The notes under the pieces are model-generated. The model saw nothing but the letters and a program-made list of their open reading frames with translations, did not search any database and was not told where the DNA came from. Both the position numbers and the translations under genes were made by a program. Shown here piece after piece: positions 35,127 through 49,200 of a stretch of DNA of 64,000 bases. The stretch covers positions 18,429,501-18,493,500 of the forward strand of contig OX344749.2 in the NCBI GenBank assembly GCA_947034885.2. The letters run 5' to 3'. The stretch comes from Thuidium tamariscinum (Eukaryota; Streptophyta; Bryopsida; Hypnales; Thuidiaceae). Position 1 is the stretch's first letter; every line of letters starts with the position of its first letter.

Positions 35127-38100
35127 ATGCAGACTCTGTTTGAGAACATTACGGCCGGCTGGGGGAATTGGGAGAAGGACCAGCTCAGACTGTCCTATGG
35201 AATTGCACTCTCCATCGGCCTGATCCTGCTGCTACTCTTCGGGTATGGAGTTTCAGGAAAGAAGAAGAAGCTGCCACCAGGACCGTTTCCATGGCCAGTG
35301 TTTGGCAACCTGTTCCTCGGCGGATCCCATCCTCACCAAGCCTTCATGCAGCTAGCGAAGCAATACGGAAACATCATGAGCCTCTTCTTCGGAAGCGTGC
35401 GCGTGGTCATTGTGTCCGACTCCGAGATGGCCAGGGAGCTTTACTCAGTCAGCGACATGGATTTCGCGTCTCGACCAATTCACGACTTCATGCGCACGCC
35501 TGCCAAGTACATGAACTACGGCGAAGAGAATGTGTCATTGGCCATCAGCGTATACACATCCAAGGTCCGGGAGAAGCGTCAATTGTGTATCAGTGAATTG
35601 TTCACGACGCAGAAATTGGAGATGAAGAAGAGTACTCGTATGGAGGAGATTCAAAGGGCGGTGGCAGTTGTGGGAGAGAACACGAGTATTCCAGTTGACA
35701 TCCGACCCATCCTCAGTGAATTCAGTCTGCGGATCAATTGCAGGTTGATGTTCAACAAAGCTTTCCAGTATTCGGAGCACAATCCTTCCAGTGGAAGTCG
35801 TGTCGATCCACAGGCATTCAGGAGATTGGAGACGGAAAACACGAAGCTATTGGGGACACACAACATTCTGGATCTCATCCCTGGTTTACGATTCCTCCTC
35901 GGAAGGTTTGACTTGGAGGGGATCCATGCGAGATGGAAGGATTTGAACATGAGGAAAGTGGATTGCGCGGACTCTATTTTGAATTGGTATCGGAAAGAGT
36001 TTCCAAATGGACGGGAGGATTCGGAGACCGATTTTGTTCAGACTTTGCTGGAGCTTTCCAACGGCGGCAAGTACACGATGACCGAAGCCAGGGCTCTTAT
36101 TTTCGTAAGCTTCCTTTCCCATCCTCGGTAGATTTGAACTTGAATCATTTGCTGTAAGATTTATAGTGTACATTGAGTGTGATTTTGGTGCTATTTGGGG
36201 TGTCAGAATGCTAGACTTGTTCTTCAAAGAATTAGTCGATTTGGGCAACGTGGTTTCAGATGAGAATTGAAGGCTCGAAATCTTGCCGGCCGCTTAAAAA
36301 TACTCAGACAGGAGAGGAGATTCTTACACTCGATGTTGATACACCCTTAAAGTAGAAGATCTTGATCATTTCGTGTAGTTCGGCTGACTATGAAATTTGG
36401 GGTAAACTCTCACAACTCTGAAATTAGGGAAACTGAGTGTCAAATAGAAGCAAAAAGAGGGAGGTGGTTATGGCTCATAATCATTCTGACTAGCTTCTCT
36501 TCTCGAATGGTCGCCTCTTTCGTTGCTGGGATTTCTCCTCATTAGACAAATTTCTAATGACATGATAACATTCATTCTTCTACCAACATTGGAAGTCAAA
36601 TTTTCAATCCATTTCAAGCGTGCATATAATGGTTTCAAGCATTTGAAATTCATTTTCTTGTTCTTCATGATTGGAGACTCCCTGTTTTCTATCTAAAAGT
36701 TGAGAGAAGATGGGGTGTCAAAGTACCCTGGCTCGCTATTGCCAATCCCACAGGACCAACATTGGAAGCACTCGATGTTGCCTTCTACACTAATATGAAC
36801 CATGTAGTTGTAAGAGCTCTTGAGATGATGTGTGGCATATCTCCCGCGCACTCAGGAACTGCTGACAGCGGGAACAGACACGATGGCTGCGACGATAGAA
36901 TGGGCCCTTCTGGAGCTCGTGCGCTACCCACAGTGCATGCGAAGGTTACAGGCGGAGCTCGATGCACAGTTTGGCATGAATGGGCCTGTGGAAGAGGATG
37001 AGGCAGCTCAGTTACCGTATCTCCAGGTAATCAGCACCTCTGTGCACACCATCCCACTTCCTCCACGAATTAGTAACCTCTTGCTCCCCAGTTATTGCGT
37101 TTCCGGGTGTCTTGGGTGATCAAGTGTAAGTTTTCATTTTGCAAGTGGTCTGTCTTAGCGAAATAAGCTCTTAGCAGCAACGGTTGTAGTATAGAAAAAG
37201 TGAGTAACAAATCTCTTTCAACATGGAGTGAGAAATGATCTTCGACTAATTCAGATTTATGATATCTTTTTCACACATGATTTTTAGGGTCTAGGCTTAT
37301 GCACATGTACACGCTTGATCATCTCCAATCCGGTAACAATGTTAACTCTTGAACATGAGCGAGAACCTCTCTCGAAATTCTGTGATTTGGATTGGCTCCT
37401 CGCCTTCTCATGCTCAAAATCTTCTTTTTAGTTCCCAAAAGAATTGAACATTACAAATCAAACGAAGTTAACATCGGTACTGTAATTCTTGAATCCTAAT
37501 CATACCCTGTTTTAGTATTTGAACAGTAAGAAGGGAGCACTCACAGCTTTTCGAAAGTATGTGAAGCCTGAGCTGAGTGTGTTTGATTTTTGATATTGAG
37601 AAAGCATCTGAATCCTTGCAGGCTGTGGTGAAGGAAGTTATGCGCCTCCACAGTCCCATAACTCTGGGTCTGCCACACAGCAACATGGAGGATGCGTCTC
37701 TGGGAGGATACCACATCCCAGCAAGAACAACGGTGATGGCAAATTTCTGGGCAGTCCATCGTGATCCGAGCACCTGGGGAGACGATGCATTAGAGTTCAA
37801 TCCAGAGAGGTTCCTCGGCTCCGATTTGAGTCTAATCGTGACCAACAATTATCAGTTGCTTCCGTTCGGAGCTGGAAGGAGGTAATCAAACTTCACAGCT
37901 AAATGACGAAGGATCCATCGATGACTTTACAATGACCAATTTGATTGATCATAACATACTGCCTGATAACTAGTTTAGTTAGAACCAAATTTATCACCAA
38001 CAATTGAGAAGGAACAAAGAATGAGGTGGTAATTAAGTTCAACAAAAACAGATTCTCATTTCATCCACTCAAAATTGCTGAAAGAAAATATGATAACCAA

Positions 38101-38660
38101 TTTGCACATTCCCACGTAGTTGTTAGTATCTGTTGTTGAAGAACCTGGTACCCTAAACCCTAAACCTCATTGTAACCTCATTGTCAGTCACTTGATTTTC
38201 TTTCAGATTTCCAGCAAGATTTTGAAAAGGAACTTGATTTGCAGGGGCAGAGAGGCATCTAATATCAGTATCTGAATGACAAATTCCAAATCAGATTTTC
38301 CAGAGTACAAAATATGAAACCGAGAAAGCCACAACTAATCATTGATCGTTGAATCCCTAATTTCTTGTATCCCGCTCCAAATTTTGATGTGAGATTACCC
38401 TGCTGTCCGCGCCTCGTGCGGTGTAATTGTGATGCAGGATATGTCCTGGACGGGAATTAGCGATAAGAGTACTGTCTGCGGCTGTAGGCTCTTTTGTTCA
38501 TGCGTTTGAAATGTCAGCGCTGCAAGGAGTTGCGCTCACCGTCAACGAAGGCACGCATGGCCTCAGCATTCGACCCGAAACTCCATTGCGTCTTCAAATC
38601 ACCTTGCGCCCTGCTGCCTCGCTTTACTTCACTCCAACGACTTCTGCATCCAAAGCATGA
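35127..38660 (+). CDS. Cytochrome P450, CYP71-clan (A-type), tandem copy 2
   Basis: Four exons with exactly the same lengths as copy 1: 35127-36104, 36856-37026, 37622-37881, 38438-38660; 543 aa. Same anchor, LPPGPFPWPVFGN hinge, AGTDT, KEVMRLH, FNPERF and LPFGAGRRICPG with heme Cys. About 20 of 326 exon-1 residues differ from copy 1 (for example FSVSDKD to YSVSDMD, RALATR to RELAIR). Upstream about 240 bp and all introns are also similar, but intron 1 is 751 bp against 1357 bp in copy 1. All key P450 residues are kept, so it is probably functional. The duplication block starts near 34880 (match to 22100) and ends near 38800. Confidence 0.93.
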
Positions 38661-41600
38661 TGGTACAGTTACAGTCTTAAGATTCTAAGTTTTTCTGAGG
38701 GTTTAAGGTGGGTTTCTTTTAGGGTTTAGGGGTTACGAAGAACATGGATGAATGTGATGATGAAGAGTCTGTTTGGGGTAGTTTTACTGTTGGAATTTTT
38801 TCATTTTCTCCACGAGTGAATATTTTATTGGTGAATTTTTGTCAAATTTAAAGGGAAATAAGGGGCTGGCGAATTATACATAGAAAAAAATTTAGAAAAA
38901 ATAAAAAATATCGCCTAACATAGACTGCTCTTGCCTCTGCTCTCCTCCACTTTTTCTCCTCCCTATCTTGTTGTCTTCCATCTTTTTGCCAGAGTTGCAG
39001 AGCACTACTTAATTTGGGGCTCCTTCCATTATCGACTGGCCCTGACTTAACCGTGAAAAAATCATGGTTTGGAATAGAGGTTGCTCTACCCTTCCATGCG
39101 GAGACGATTACTTTCTAGAAAGGAATTATAATTGCTTAAAATTTGAAGCTCGATTAGAAAAGTGCTCCAAAATTAAATCAGAAGATTACAAAAGTACTCT
39201 AAAATTAAGTCGCCAGATCCACCATATGGATGAATGCATTGTAGCCAATGACGTTGTTAAAAAATGGCTAGAAATTGCCGAAAAGACTTCACCCTAAACC
39301 TTGCAGTAGCGTGTTGTGTGATTGCCCCAAATCCTTAAAATATTCATTGGTCTCTACCAATTTGCACTACTGATATGAATCTGTCCCCTCTTCAAGTCCC
39401 ACCTTAAGGTATAAGATTGACTTGCTTATTTGGTAGAACCCCACTAGAGATGTTCTAAATGTTTGATTTCAAGCAAGTCATTTCTAGCATTGCTTTCACT
39501 TGCAATAGGATAGATCAACCTATTACCACCCAAATTTTCTATCTAGATTCCTTGAAGAAACTATTTTTCAATTTACATATTTTTCAAAGATCAAAAAGTT
39601 TGAGAGAAGTCATTTGCAAGTAGAATGAAAAGGTTTCAATAAGAGGTGAATATTGTCTGATTTTTCAAAGTTTGTTGGGAACAAATTGGTAAAGTGTGTG
39701 TGGACCCATACTAAACAACATGGAGGTGTGTTCCCATTATCATCATGCTAAAGAGTTGCTAAGATTGTGAAAACTTAATCGGTGGGTGATTGATGCAAAT
39801 GGAAGGGTCCAACAAATGTTAGAATTGGATGACTAATGCCATTGGGATGGTCTACCTTATCTAAATTTGTTCAACTCTTATGACTTAAACTTACTTGAGC
39901 TTGTGATGGTAATGCCCCTTGGAAACAAGCCAAGCAATACATTCCATAACTATTTAAAGCAATTTGACATTTACCCAAGTCCAATAAGAGCAGTACTAGC
40001 TATGAGTATGCAAAAAACGTAGTGAAAAAGTGGGAAAACGGAGAAAAATGCATTTTTCTGCGTTTCCCCATTTTTTCACTGCATTTTTTGCGTTTGTTTC
40101 AACATAACTCACTTGATGCATTATGTTGAAACAAACACAAATTTTGAGGCTTTTCTTCTAGTGATATTCTGGACAATGTACAGAGGATTTCGGCTGCATC
40201 TTAGAAGCTATGATGTTTTTTCATTTGTTGTTTTTGTAGGGGTGAGCTGACACAATTGTCGAGCTACAAAGCAAGAAATCACCCTTAAATGCAACTTCCG
40301 TATTTTTCTAAAAATACAAAGGTAGCAAGGTCTCACTGAGTGCAAGAAATTTTGCTTGCCCTTAGCTAACAACGTTGATTTCAGCAAAAATTCGTGAGTT
40401 TCTGGGCTCTATTAGGTCACCAAGAAAAAAGAACACCAATACAACAACTGATTTGGTGACGCATAGAATAAGAAGATATACCGCTTTTGAATATACTAAA
40501 ACTAGTTGAGTACGACAATCATTATTATTGCCAACAGAATGAGTGACCACCATGCTACAATTCCATTGGCCGAACATTCTCCATGTCATTCTCAGAGCAC
40601 TTGCAAATACCACAAAATTATACAACTGCCTAAGCCTTCAATGCTGCACCTTGAGCATTTCAAACAAAAGAGAGAAGTGCTAGGGCCACAGACGTCCAGG
40701 AACAAGTAGGCATATAATTCAATGCATATAAGTCAACTACAAGTTTTCTATAATCATGTATGCTTTCTCTATTTGTGAAGCGTTGCTCATCCAATGCTTG
40801 TGAGTGCATTCATTAGTTTTGAGGTTGTGGGCTATATATTCGAGAGGGAGTAGTGATGCTTTCAGTGTTGTGGCTGCAACAACACTTGTGTCTGTAAATA
40901 TTTTTTTAAATGAATTGAGCAGCTTGGATCACTTCATTTTAATGCCTTCCATGTTTCCATTATGTTGTGTGTCGCTATGGTGTTTTCAGAGCCGCTCATT
41001 CTTTTCGCATGTGCATAGCATTTTTATGCAGTCGGTGAAGATGTCTACCATGGGGGGAATGCAATCATCAATCTGAAGAAGTCCACCGTCATGTGAATGT
41101 AATTGTTGATTTGAAATGCAGTAAAATAATGTGAGCAATGACGTTGTAGTAAGTGAATGTGATGTATGTTTCTATTTATTTATAATTTTGGTGTACGGGA
41201 CTTCTAGTGTACACTCCTCCAGGCAAGTCGTGTGCAAGTTCTTCTTCAGACCGTCATTGACGTCAGAATGGAATACTATGCTACCCAACTGAGTTCTCAA
41301 TCACTACAAGTTCATAGTGCCATGGATTGCAGGCTATAAAATTTGAACGTACCATCAATTTCTACTTGGAAATTACAATGGGGATGATGAGCACAACTTC
41401 TTCTTTCTTAAGGTTATTTTTCTATAATTTTGCGAGCGTCTCATGCCCCATCCCTGCAAAGGAAGAGGCCTGCCTGTGCCAGTTACCGTTCAACTTGGTG
41501 TAGTCAAACATCATAGTAATCACATCGGATAATCAAAATCAGTGAAATCTTTCAGTGATGCACACCCTTCATACTGCTCTTGAAGATCAAACGGATACAT

Positions 41601-42537
41601 GTTACAGCAATTGCTGAAATCACTACACAGACAGTCTACTTCAATTCCGGGTTTCTGCACTACTTTTCACGTTCACAATGGAACTGACCATTTAAGGGTT
41701 AAGCATTACAAATGGAATTTATTTGTATAGTGAAAATTTCAAACTATTTATAGATTTGTTTCAAATGAATTTTGAAGATAAAAATTCAAAAATTCACCAA
41801 AAAAACAATTTCTACATTTAACATTTGAATTTTCTTACAAATGGTCAAAATTGTAGTTTCAATGAAAAAAAGTATAAAATTTCGCAATGGAAACATTAGT
41901 ACTTTCTCCAATTATTAGCCCCTTAAAAACCAAGCATTTAAATGATGAATACAAACATGAATCCTAAATATGGACACATACCAAATTCATTTTTTCATTC
42001 ATCAATTGCTTAAAAAATTTTATATTAGTTTACTAAAATTTTAGATTTTAGATTTTAAGAACTTGCTTTACAAATATTCTATTTTTCAAAAGGTATTTAT
42101 AGGTCTAGCTTCAAAAAATAAATTTTTCAATTCAAAAAATGACCTTTAAGAAAAATTGAATAAAAAATACTACACGTAGTAAAAGTTTTCAAAAATTACC
42201 ATAATCAAAAGTAAAAATTTTGAACTTAAAGAAAAAAAATCTTGTGAAATCACAAACATTCAATTTACAATCAATTTTTATAAGAAATTTTTAATTTTTG
42301 GCTTAATTTTCATAAGAAAATATTGGTTTATAGACTATCTAATCCATTTGTGTCAACGTAATTTATAGATTATATTTTATAGCTATTGTTGAAAAATCAT
42401 AAAGTTGTTTTTAAGTTTCATTTTATAGTACATCTTTACAATTTTGTTGGAATTTGGTCCTTAACTCCTCAAGGCCTAATAATTTTTTTGACAATAGAGG
42501 TTTTTAGTAAATTGTACTACTTTGATGATCTTTTGTA
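38661..42537. other. Intergenic spacer
   Basis: No supported gene. Contains an 82-bp near-perfect palindrome at 40010-40091 centred on ATGCAT, directly followed by a second at about 40094-40142 (TTTGTTTCAACATAA ... TTATGTTGAAACAAA). ORFs at 39064, 40362 and 40804 have no motif or splice support. From 41700 on the sequence is extremely AT-rich. Confidence 0.45.
40010..40091. repeat. 82-bp palindrome
   Basis: GCAAAAAACGTAGTGAAAAA pairs with TTTTTCACTGCATTTTTTGC about a centre at 40050.5 with few mismatches. Possibly a foldback MITE; no target duplication fixed. Confidence 0.6.
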
Positions 42538-43331
42538 CAATGGGGTACCAATCAAAATGTCGTTTTTGAATTTGCAGTGAGAAAAATTTCAATACTGCCA
42601 ACTTTGAAAGCCTCCAAAGAGCTCAAAAATTGGTATTTTACCACAGTATCATCTTTAATTTAATTATATGTATGCCAAATTTCAAGGCCAAAAAATTCAC
42701 CAAAAAGAAGTTATTCAAAATCTACCAGCATTGGTAGCTGTGGAAATGTTTTCACTGCTGCCAACTTTGACAGCCTCCCTAAGATTGAATTATTTTTTTT
42801 TTGCCATGAAATTTTTTTCATGAAACAATCTCTATGATTTTAATACGTATAAAAAATTACAAGGTAAAATTTTTTTTTTTTAAGAAGATATTTGAAATCT
42901 CCCAATAAGTGTAGTTTTGAGAAAATTTTCTCAATTTCCAACTTTGACACCCTCCCAAGGGCTGAAAAATTGGTTTCTTACCATGAATTTTTTTTGTAAA
43001 GTCATCTCTATGTTGATAATATGTGCTCCAAATTTCAAGTTCAAATGAATTACCAAGAAAAAGATATACAAAATCTCCCAACATGTGTAGTTGTGAGAAA
43101 ATTTTCACTATTGCCGACTTTGACACCCTCCCAAGGGCTGAAAATTTGTCTATTTAACATGAAAGTTTTTGAATAAGATCAAATTTATGTTGATAATATA
43201 TTTTTTAAATTTCAAGTTCAAAACACTTACCCAAAAAAAGATATTCAAAATCTCTCAACATGTGTAGTTGTGAGGTTGAGTTTTTACATTCATGTCAAAC
43301 TTTGATCCACAAAATAACACTATACTAAGGG

Positions 43332-44779
43332 CAGTGGTGCTATTTTGTGAGCTTGTGAGCGTGATCCTGTGAGCATAGAGCAGGGATTCTCTGAGCATAA
43401 AGCTTAAAAATTTGAAAAAGCATTATAAAACTTAATTTTATTCATTAAAATTGATTCCATCTTAAAATTTGAATCAAAATTTTTTATTTCTAATAAATTT
43501 TAGTACCTATTTTTATAGACCTATTACTGTGGACCTATTACCGTGGTTATGTTGAAATTGGATGAAGATTCTAATTTTCAATCTTACTTAAAAGTATACA
43601 TTACAAAAATGAAGAACTCAATTGATATGAAAAATAAATAAAGATGGAATTAAGTTAATATAGAGTATTGGTTGATCATTATCCTATAATAATGTAGATC
43701 TTTTTGAGGTTTAGGGAAAGGTACTAATGATTTTTATTGATGTATTATTATTACAATTGTTTAGATTTTAGAAAGAAAATTTGTTGATAAAAATCTTTGC
43801 TACACTAAATTTTATTTTGGTTGATCATGTCTTGTAGCATTATAAGTCTTCTCAAGGCCAATAAGAGGGCATCAATTATTCCCTCTTCATTTTTAAGTCA
43901 ATGGACTTGTTTAAATTTTAGAAAAAAATTTGTTTGTATGATTTCATTATAAATGGAAAGAATTTAGTTGCACCAAATTTCATTTTGTTTATGAGTATTT
44001 TATAGTAGAGTAGGTTTTCTCAAAGGCCAATGTAGGCACCTACAGTTTTGTCTTAATATATCAATAATGGAACTTGTTAAGATTTAAAAAAAAATATTTG
44101 ATTGATAGGGATTACTTTTGTAAAGAATGAACTTTGTTACACAAGATTACTAATTAATTGATTCATTATCCTCTTGTTCATCCAATGAAGGGATTCATTT
44201 CTTCTTTCTTGATCCAATGCTTGTTTATTTATCATCTTGAAACAATATTTGTCAAGCTTTGCTAAATTTTTGTGAACACTTTTCTTGGTCTTGCTTCCTA
44301 GTACCCCTTGGTACCGAGAGGAGTCCCACAGCTCCGATAAAATTATTATCGCAATTTTTTTTCCCCCGAGCCGAGTGATTCTCCTTGGGGTTGAGGGGAG
44401 TCCCACAATTGCGGGAGAAAAAAGAATTTTTTTTAACCAGAGCTGTGGGACTCCCCTCGGTGCCAAGGAGTATCAAGAAGCAAGACTAAGGAGAGTGTTC
44501 ACAAAAATCTAAATTTGTGAAATAACCTCATTTGATTTCAAAAAAATTATAATTAGTCACTAATTTTTTTTCTTCATAAAATTTAGCAAAGTACAATAAA
44601 TGATAAAACAAAGTTATTCAAGGGACCACAATAATAGGTCTACGATAATAGTTCCACGGTAATAGGCACTAAAATTTACCAAAGTTAATCAAATTTGGCC
44701 AAAAGTTTTAGATGGAATCTTCAAAAAATTGTATAGGCTCACAAGCTCACGCTCACAGGCTCACAAAATAGCAACCCTG
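43332..44779. mobile_element. hAT/MULE-like element with subterminal repeats, nested
   Basis: Perfect 9-bp flanking repeat TACTAAGGG (43323-43331 and 44780-44788). Inverted termini CAGTGGTGCTATTTTGTGAG and CAGGGTTGCTATTTTGTGAG (right end, inverted), then GCxTGTGAGCGTGA-type repeats. About 180 bp inside each end are three direct repeats of a 14-15-base unit (CCTATTACCGTGGA), typical of transposase-binding subterminal repeats. No transposase ORF. 8-bp duplications would fit hAT and 9-bp fits MULE; left open. Confidence 0.65.
44268..44508. repeat. Palindromic insertion, about 240 bp
   Basis: Outer arms TTTTGTGAACAC...GTCTTGCTTC and GAAGCAAGAC...GTGTTCACAAAA pair, as do GGAGTCCCACAGCTC and GAGCTGTGGGACTCC. 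A further MITE-like hairpin within the hAT/MULE-like element. Confidence 0.6.
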
Positions 44780-45375
44780 TACTAAGGGCTCAAAAACTCC
44801 TCCTCACAACTACAAATGTTGGGAGATTTTGTATATCTTTTTCTTGGTAATTCATTTGAACTTGAAATTTGGATCACATATTATCAACATAGAGATGACT
44901 TCACAAAAAAAATTCATGGTAAGAAACCAATTTTTCAGCCCTTGGGAGGGTGTCAAAGTTGGAAATTGAGAAAATTTTCTCAAAACTACACTTGTTGGGA
45001 GATTTCAAATATATTCTTAAAAAAAAACAATTTTACCTTGAAATTTTTTATACATATTATAAACATAGATATTGTTTCATGACAAAAATTTCATGGCAAA
45101 AAAGAAATAATTCAATCTTGGGAGGCTGTCAAAGTTGGCAGCAGTGAAAACATTTCCACAGCTACCAATGCTGGTAGATTTTGAATAACTTCTTTTTGGT
45201 GAATTTTTTGGCCTTGAAATTTGGCATACATATAATTAATTTAAAGATGATGCTGTGGTAAAAATTTCGTGGCAAAGTACCAATTTTTGAGCTCTCGGGA
45301 GGCTTTCAAAGTTGGCAGTACTAAAATTTTTCTCACTGCGAATTCAAAAATGACATTTTGATTGGTACCCCACTA

Positions 45376-45711
45376 TACATACTTAGATGTACTTGAATTT
45401 TTTTATTTTAATGTATAAAGGTAAAGATCACTATGTCTAGACTAAAAAAAATATAATTGGTTGTGGAAATTGTTGATTGTTGGATTTTTAGATTATAATA
45501 TTTTTGGATGGTCAACTTTTTTGGCAAGAACAACAATTTTGGAAAAAAGAAAATTTTAAGAAGATGGATAATGCTTTTTTAACCCACCCACCTTCCAAAA
45601 AATTGTATTGGAATCTAGGACAAATGCAATTTTTTTTTTAAATTTAACAAAAATTAGAAATTATCATCTTCCTCAAATTTGTAAACATTTTCAAACAAAA
45701 AGAATAGAAAG
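45376..45711. other. Short AT-rich spacer
   Basis: Between the Tc1-like relative and the LTR element; nothing recognised. Confidence 0.4.
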
Positions 45712-46242
45712 TGTTGTGGACGCAACTCTTGGATGGAATCGAGATCAGAAATCGAGGGGATTCCTCGAACAAGACCAAGAACAGAACTAGAATGGAGGGG
45801 ATTCCTCCAATAAGAGCTAGACTGGAGTCAAAAGTATTAGAACAAGGCTTGGATTGCTTGGAATAAGAGTAGGTACAACTGGTGTTGATGAGAGTGAAGA
45901 ACAATGTCTCTCAACTCTCTATTTATACTAATCTAGAAGTAGGCTAGCTTGCTTCGCCTTCAAGAGCAAGTTACCTAGCTTGCTTGAGGCCTAAGGCGAC
46001 TTGAAGTGTACTTTAAATTAACTAAACTACCTTGCTTTGCCTTCAAGGCAAATCTACTTGTCCCTTTAGGTGTTGTAAACTTCCTAGAAACTTCTACTAG
46101 GTTGGTGGCTTGTCCCTAAAGGTACCGCCACCGCTATGTGTAGCTTTTTAAGAAGTTTTCTATGGTCTTTGTCTTTGTTTGTCGGTCTTGAATCGTTGGT
46201 AATCAGTTTTCCGTCATTGTCTTGTCTGTCACGTCCGTGACA
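45712..46242 (-). repeat. 3' LTR of the Ty3/gypsy-type element
   Basis: 531 bp, TGTTG...TGACA, almost identical to 51714-52244. Read on the minus strand it carries TATAAATAG (45919-45927), the probable LTR promoter TATA box. Confidence 0.92.
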
Positions 46243-49200
46243 TCACTCCCCTTTCAAGGGGCGAGTTCCACGAGTCCCTCTGTTGTCCAATGACTTGATA
46301 GTAACCTACATGAGAACCCACGTGTATTCACGTAGATCGTGCTAAAATACTAACGATTGTCAAAATTCCGTTAGGAGAGAATGTTTGAAAGGCGACGGAA
46401 AACAGCCGAAGTACGGCGGAATCTAGTCGAGAACAGTATTGGAGTCGACGACGGAGAATAGCGCAATGCGTTGGTAGGAAGAGTGGCCGAGACGGGTGAC
46501 TGTATAATGATAATATGGTCACAAAATGAAGACATCGCCGAGGTGGCACAAGAGAAGAAATAACTTACAAGTGAAGAGGGTTTGAGCCCGACCTTGGCCT
46601 GTAGGCACATCCCTCAACTGAGCTATCTTGACTGTTGCCTCATTGGTCACACCAATTTTTCGATGCTTCTGTTCAATGCTTCTGCATCTGCATCCGCGCC
46701 TATCCAAAGTTTTGATATGGCACTGGTGTTGATCTAGATGTCTTAGGCTCAAACATTTTTGGGTTTTGATGGATACTCACGATGAAATTCTGCAATCATC
46801 TCCGGAGCGTTTGCAAGGTTGGTAGCAGGTTCCCAAGTTCGTTCATGAATTTCGTAACCCTGCCAATGGACAAGATACTCCAACTTTCCTCAATTGACAC
46901 GAGAATCAAGGATCTCTGAGACTTCGAATTCTTCTGCGCCATCAATTTCAATTGGAGGAGGAAGTGCTTAGAACCGTCCAGGAATAGTGGAGTCTTTATA
47001 CGGCTCAAGAAGAGAAACGTGAAATACCGGATGAATCTTCGTGGAGGGCGGTAATTCTAATCGGTAAGCCACATCATTGACTTGTTTGATGACCGAGAAT
47101 GGTCCGAGATGTCGATAGTCTAATTTATCGCTTGGTCGATGCGTTTTGAGATTCCGACGGAGCAACTAGACTTTATCTCCAACATGAATAGGTGGATGTT
47201 GCTTGCGAGACTTATTTGCATTCTGCTTCTGACGTTCTTGGGCTTCAATGAGCTTGACCTTCAATTCCTTCTGAATCTCCAATAGTCGAGTTGTAAGATC
47301 TTCAGCGGCCGGATTTTTTGAAGTAGAAAGCTGGAATTGATCAAACCTTAGATGGTAACCGTAGTTGACAAAGAAAGGCGTTTGTTTTGTTGAATCTTGA
47401 AGGGTGTTGTTGTACGCAAACTCCGCAAGTGGTAACAAGTCCATCCAATTGTCTTGATGATAATTGATGAAGCATCGGAGATATTGCTCCAAAACTTGAT
47501 TAACTCTTTCTGTTTGACCATCTGTTTGGAGATGATACGCCGAAGACAATTTGATCTCCACTTGTAAGATTTCGAACAATGATTGCCAAAACTTAAAAGT
47601 GAATTGCGTACCTTGGTTAGAGATGATGTCGTCAAAAAGTCCATGATACTTATACACGTTGTCAATAAACAATCGTGCAATTTCTTCGCCGGTCACTATT
47701 TTGTTGCATGGCACAAAGTGTGCCATCTTGGTCAATCGATCAACCACCACAAAGATGGAAGCAAACTCCTTAAAAGGTGGTAGGTCTACGATGAAGTCCA
47801 TGGATATGGATGTCCATGGCTTTTCCGGAATCTCGAGCGGCTGTAATAGTCCATACGGTCGATGTCTTGGAATCTTGGAACGGGAACAGATGTTACATGT
47901 TGTGACAAACTCTTTGACAGATTTCCACATTTGTGGCCACCAAAATTCTCTGGAAATAAACTCCATGGTTTTGTTGAAACCAAAATGTCCCACTGATGGG
48001 AAATCGTGTCGAGACTGAAGCACTCGAAGTCGACATGGGCCTTCCAGGACATAAAGTAGTCCCTCATAGTAGAAGAGCCCATCACGAAACTGGAATCTTG
48101 GATCAGTATCATCTCAGGGCATTTCACCTTTTCGTGATCTATGGATCCGTGGACTAGAAGTGGTTTCATTCGGGGATTCCGAATCTATAACCACTAAATC
48201 AGGGATTTGAGAGTCCAAGTTTTGGATCTCTCCAGAATTTGAAGTATCAGAATGACTCTTGAATTTCAAAGCCAAAGGATCAGATTGAAGACTTACTCGA
48301 ACATTTTGAAGAAACGCTATATCCATTGAAGTTGTAATGTGCGTTGTTCTGAGTTGGAGTTGCTCGGGTTTGAGTAGAGTAAATCGTTGTTGGTTGTAAG
48401 CTGCGTCTCCTTCCTTTGGTGTAAGATACGCTCTTCTAGATAGAGCATCGGACCAAACTTGTTGAGTCCCAGGACGATACGTGATGATAAAGTTGAAACG
48501 CAACAACAATATGCTCCACCGGGCTTGTCGTCAATTCAAAATCTTTGCAGACATGAAATACTCGAGGTTCTTATTGTCTGTATAGACCGTTACTGGATGT
48601 TGAGCTCCTTCAAGAAAATGTTGCCACTCTTGGAATGAGTCGACAATGGCAAGTAACTCCTTGTCGTGGATTTCGTAGTTGATCTCCGTGGCCATGAATT
48701 TTTGCCAATGGAACATGACAAGATGGAGACGTCCATCTTCGCTGGATTGCGAGAGAACTGCTCCCAAGGCAAAGTCAGAAGCATCGCTTTCAAGGAAGAA
48801 AGGCTTCTGATAATCAAGATGAGTCAAGATTGGCGCTGTAGTAAACGCCATTTTCAGATTTTCGAACTCTTGCTCCGCCTCCGTATTCCACTCAAGTTTG
48901 TTCTTACATGTGAGTCGGGTTAGCAGTGCAACAATCTTGGAGTAGTTCTTGATGAAGCTCCGATAGAAGTTGGCAAAACCAAGAAAACACTAAACGTCTT
49001 GAATGGTCGATGGTCTCTTCCAGCCAATAACCACTTCGATCTTTTTAGGGTCCATCGATAGACCCTCTCCGAAAATAATGTAGCCAAGAAATTCGACTTT
49101 GCATTGGTGAAATACGCACTTCTCTAACTTGGCATAAAGTCCAGCAGAGCGCAGTTTTTTTAATACCAACCGGACATGATTTTTGTGGTCCTTCTCATTT

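Larger units (their letters stand above)
42538..45375. mobile_element. Non-autonomous relative of the Tc1-like element, interrupted
   Basis: TA|CAATGGGGTACCAATCAAAA ... GGTACCCCACTA|TA, the same termini family as 30566-34174, and the same ATxxTACCAACTTTG-type tandem units (about four in the left arm, three in the right). No transposase. The middle is replaced by the hAT/MULE-like element at 43332-44779. Confidence 0.75.
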
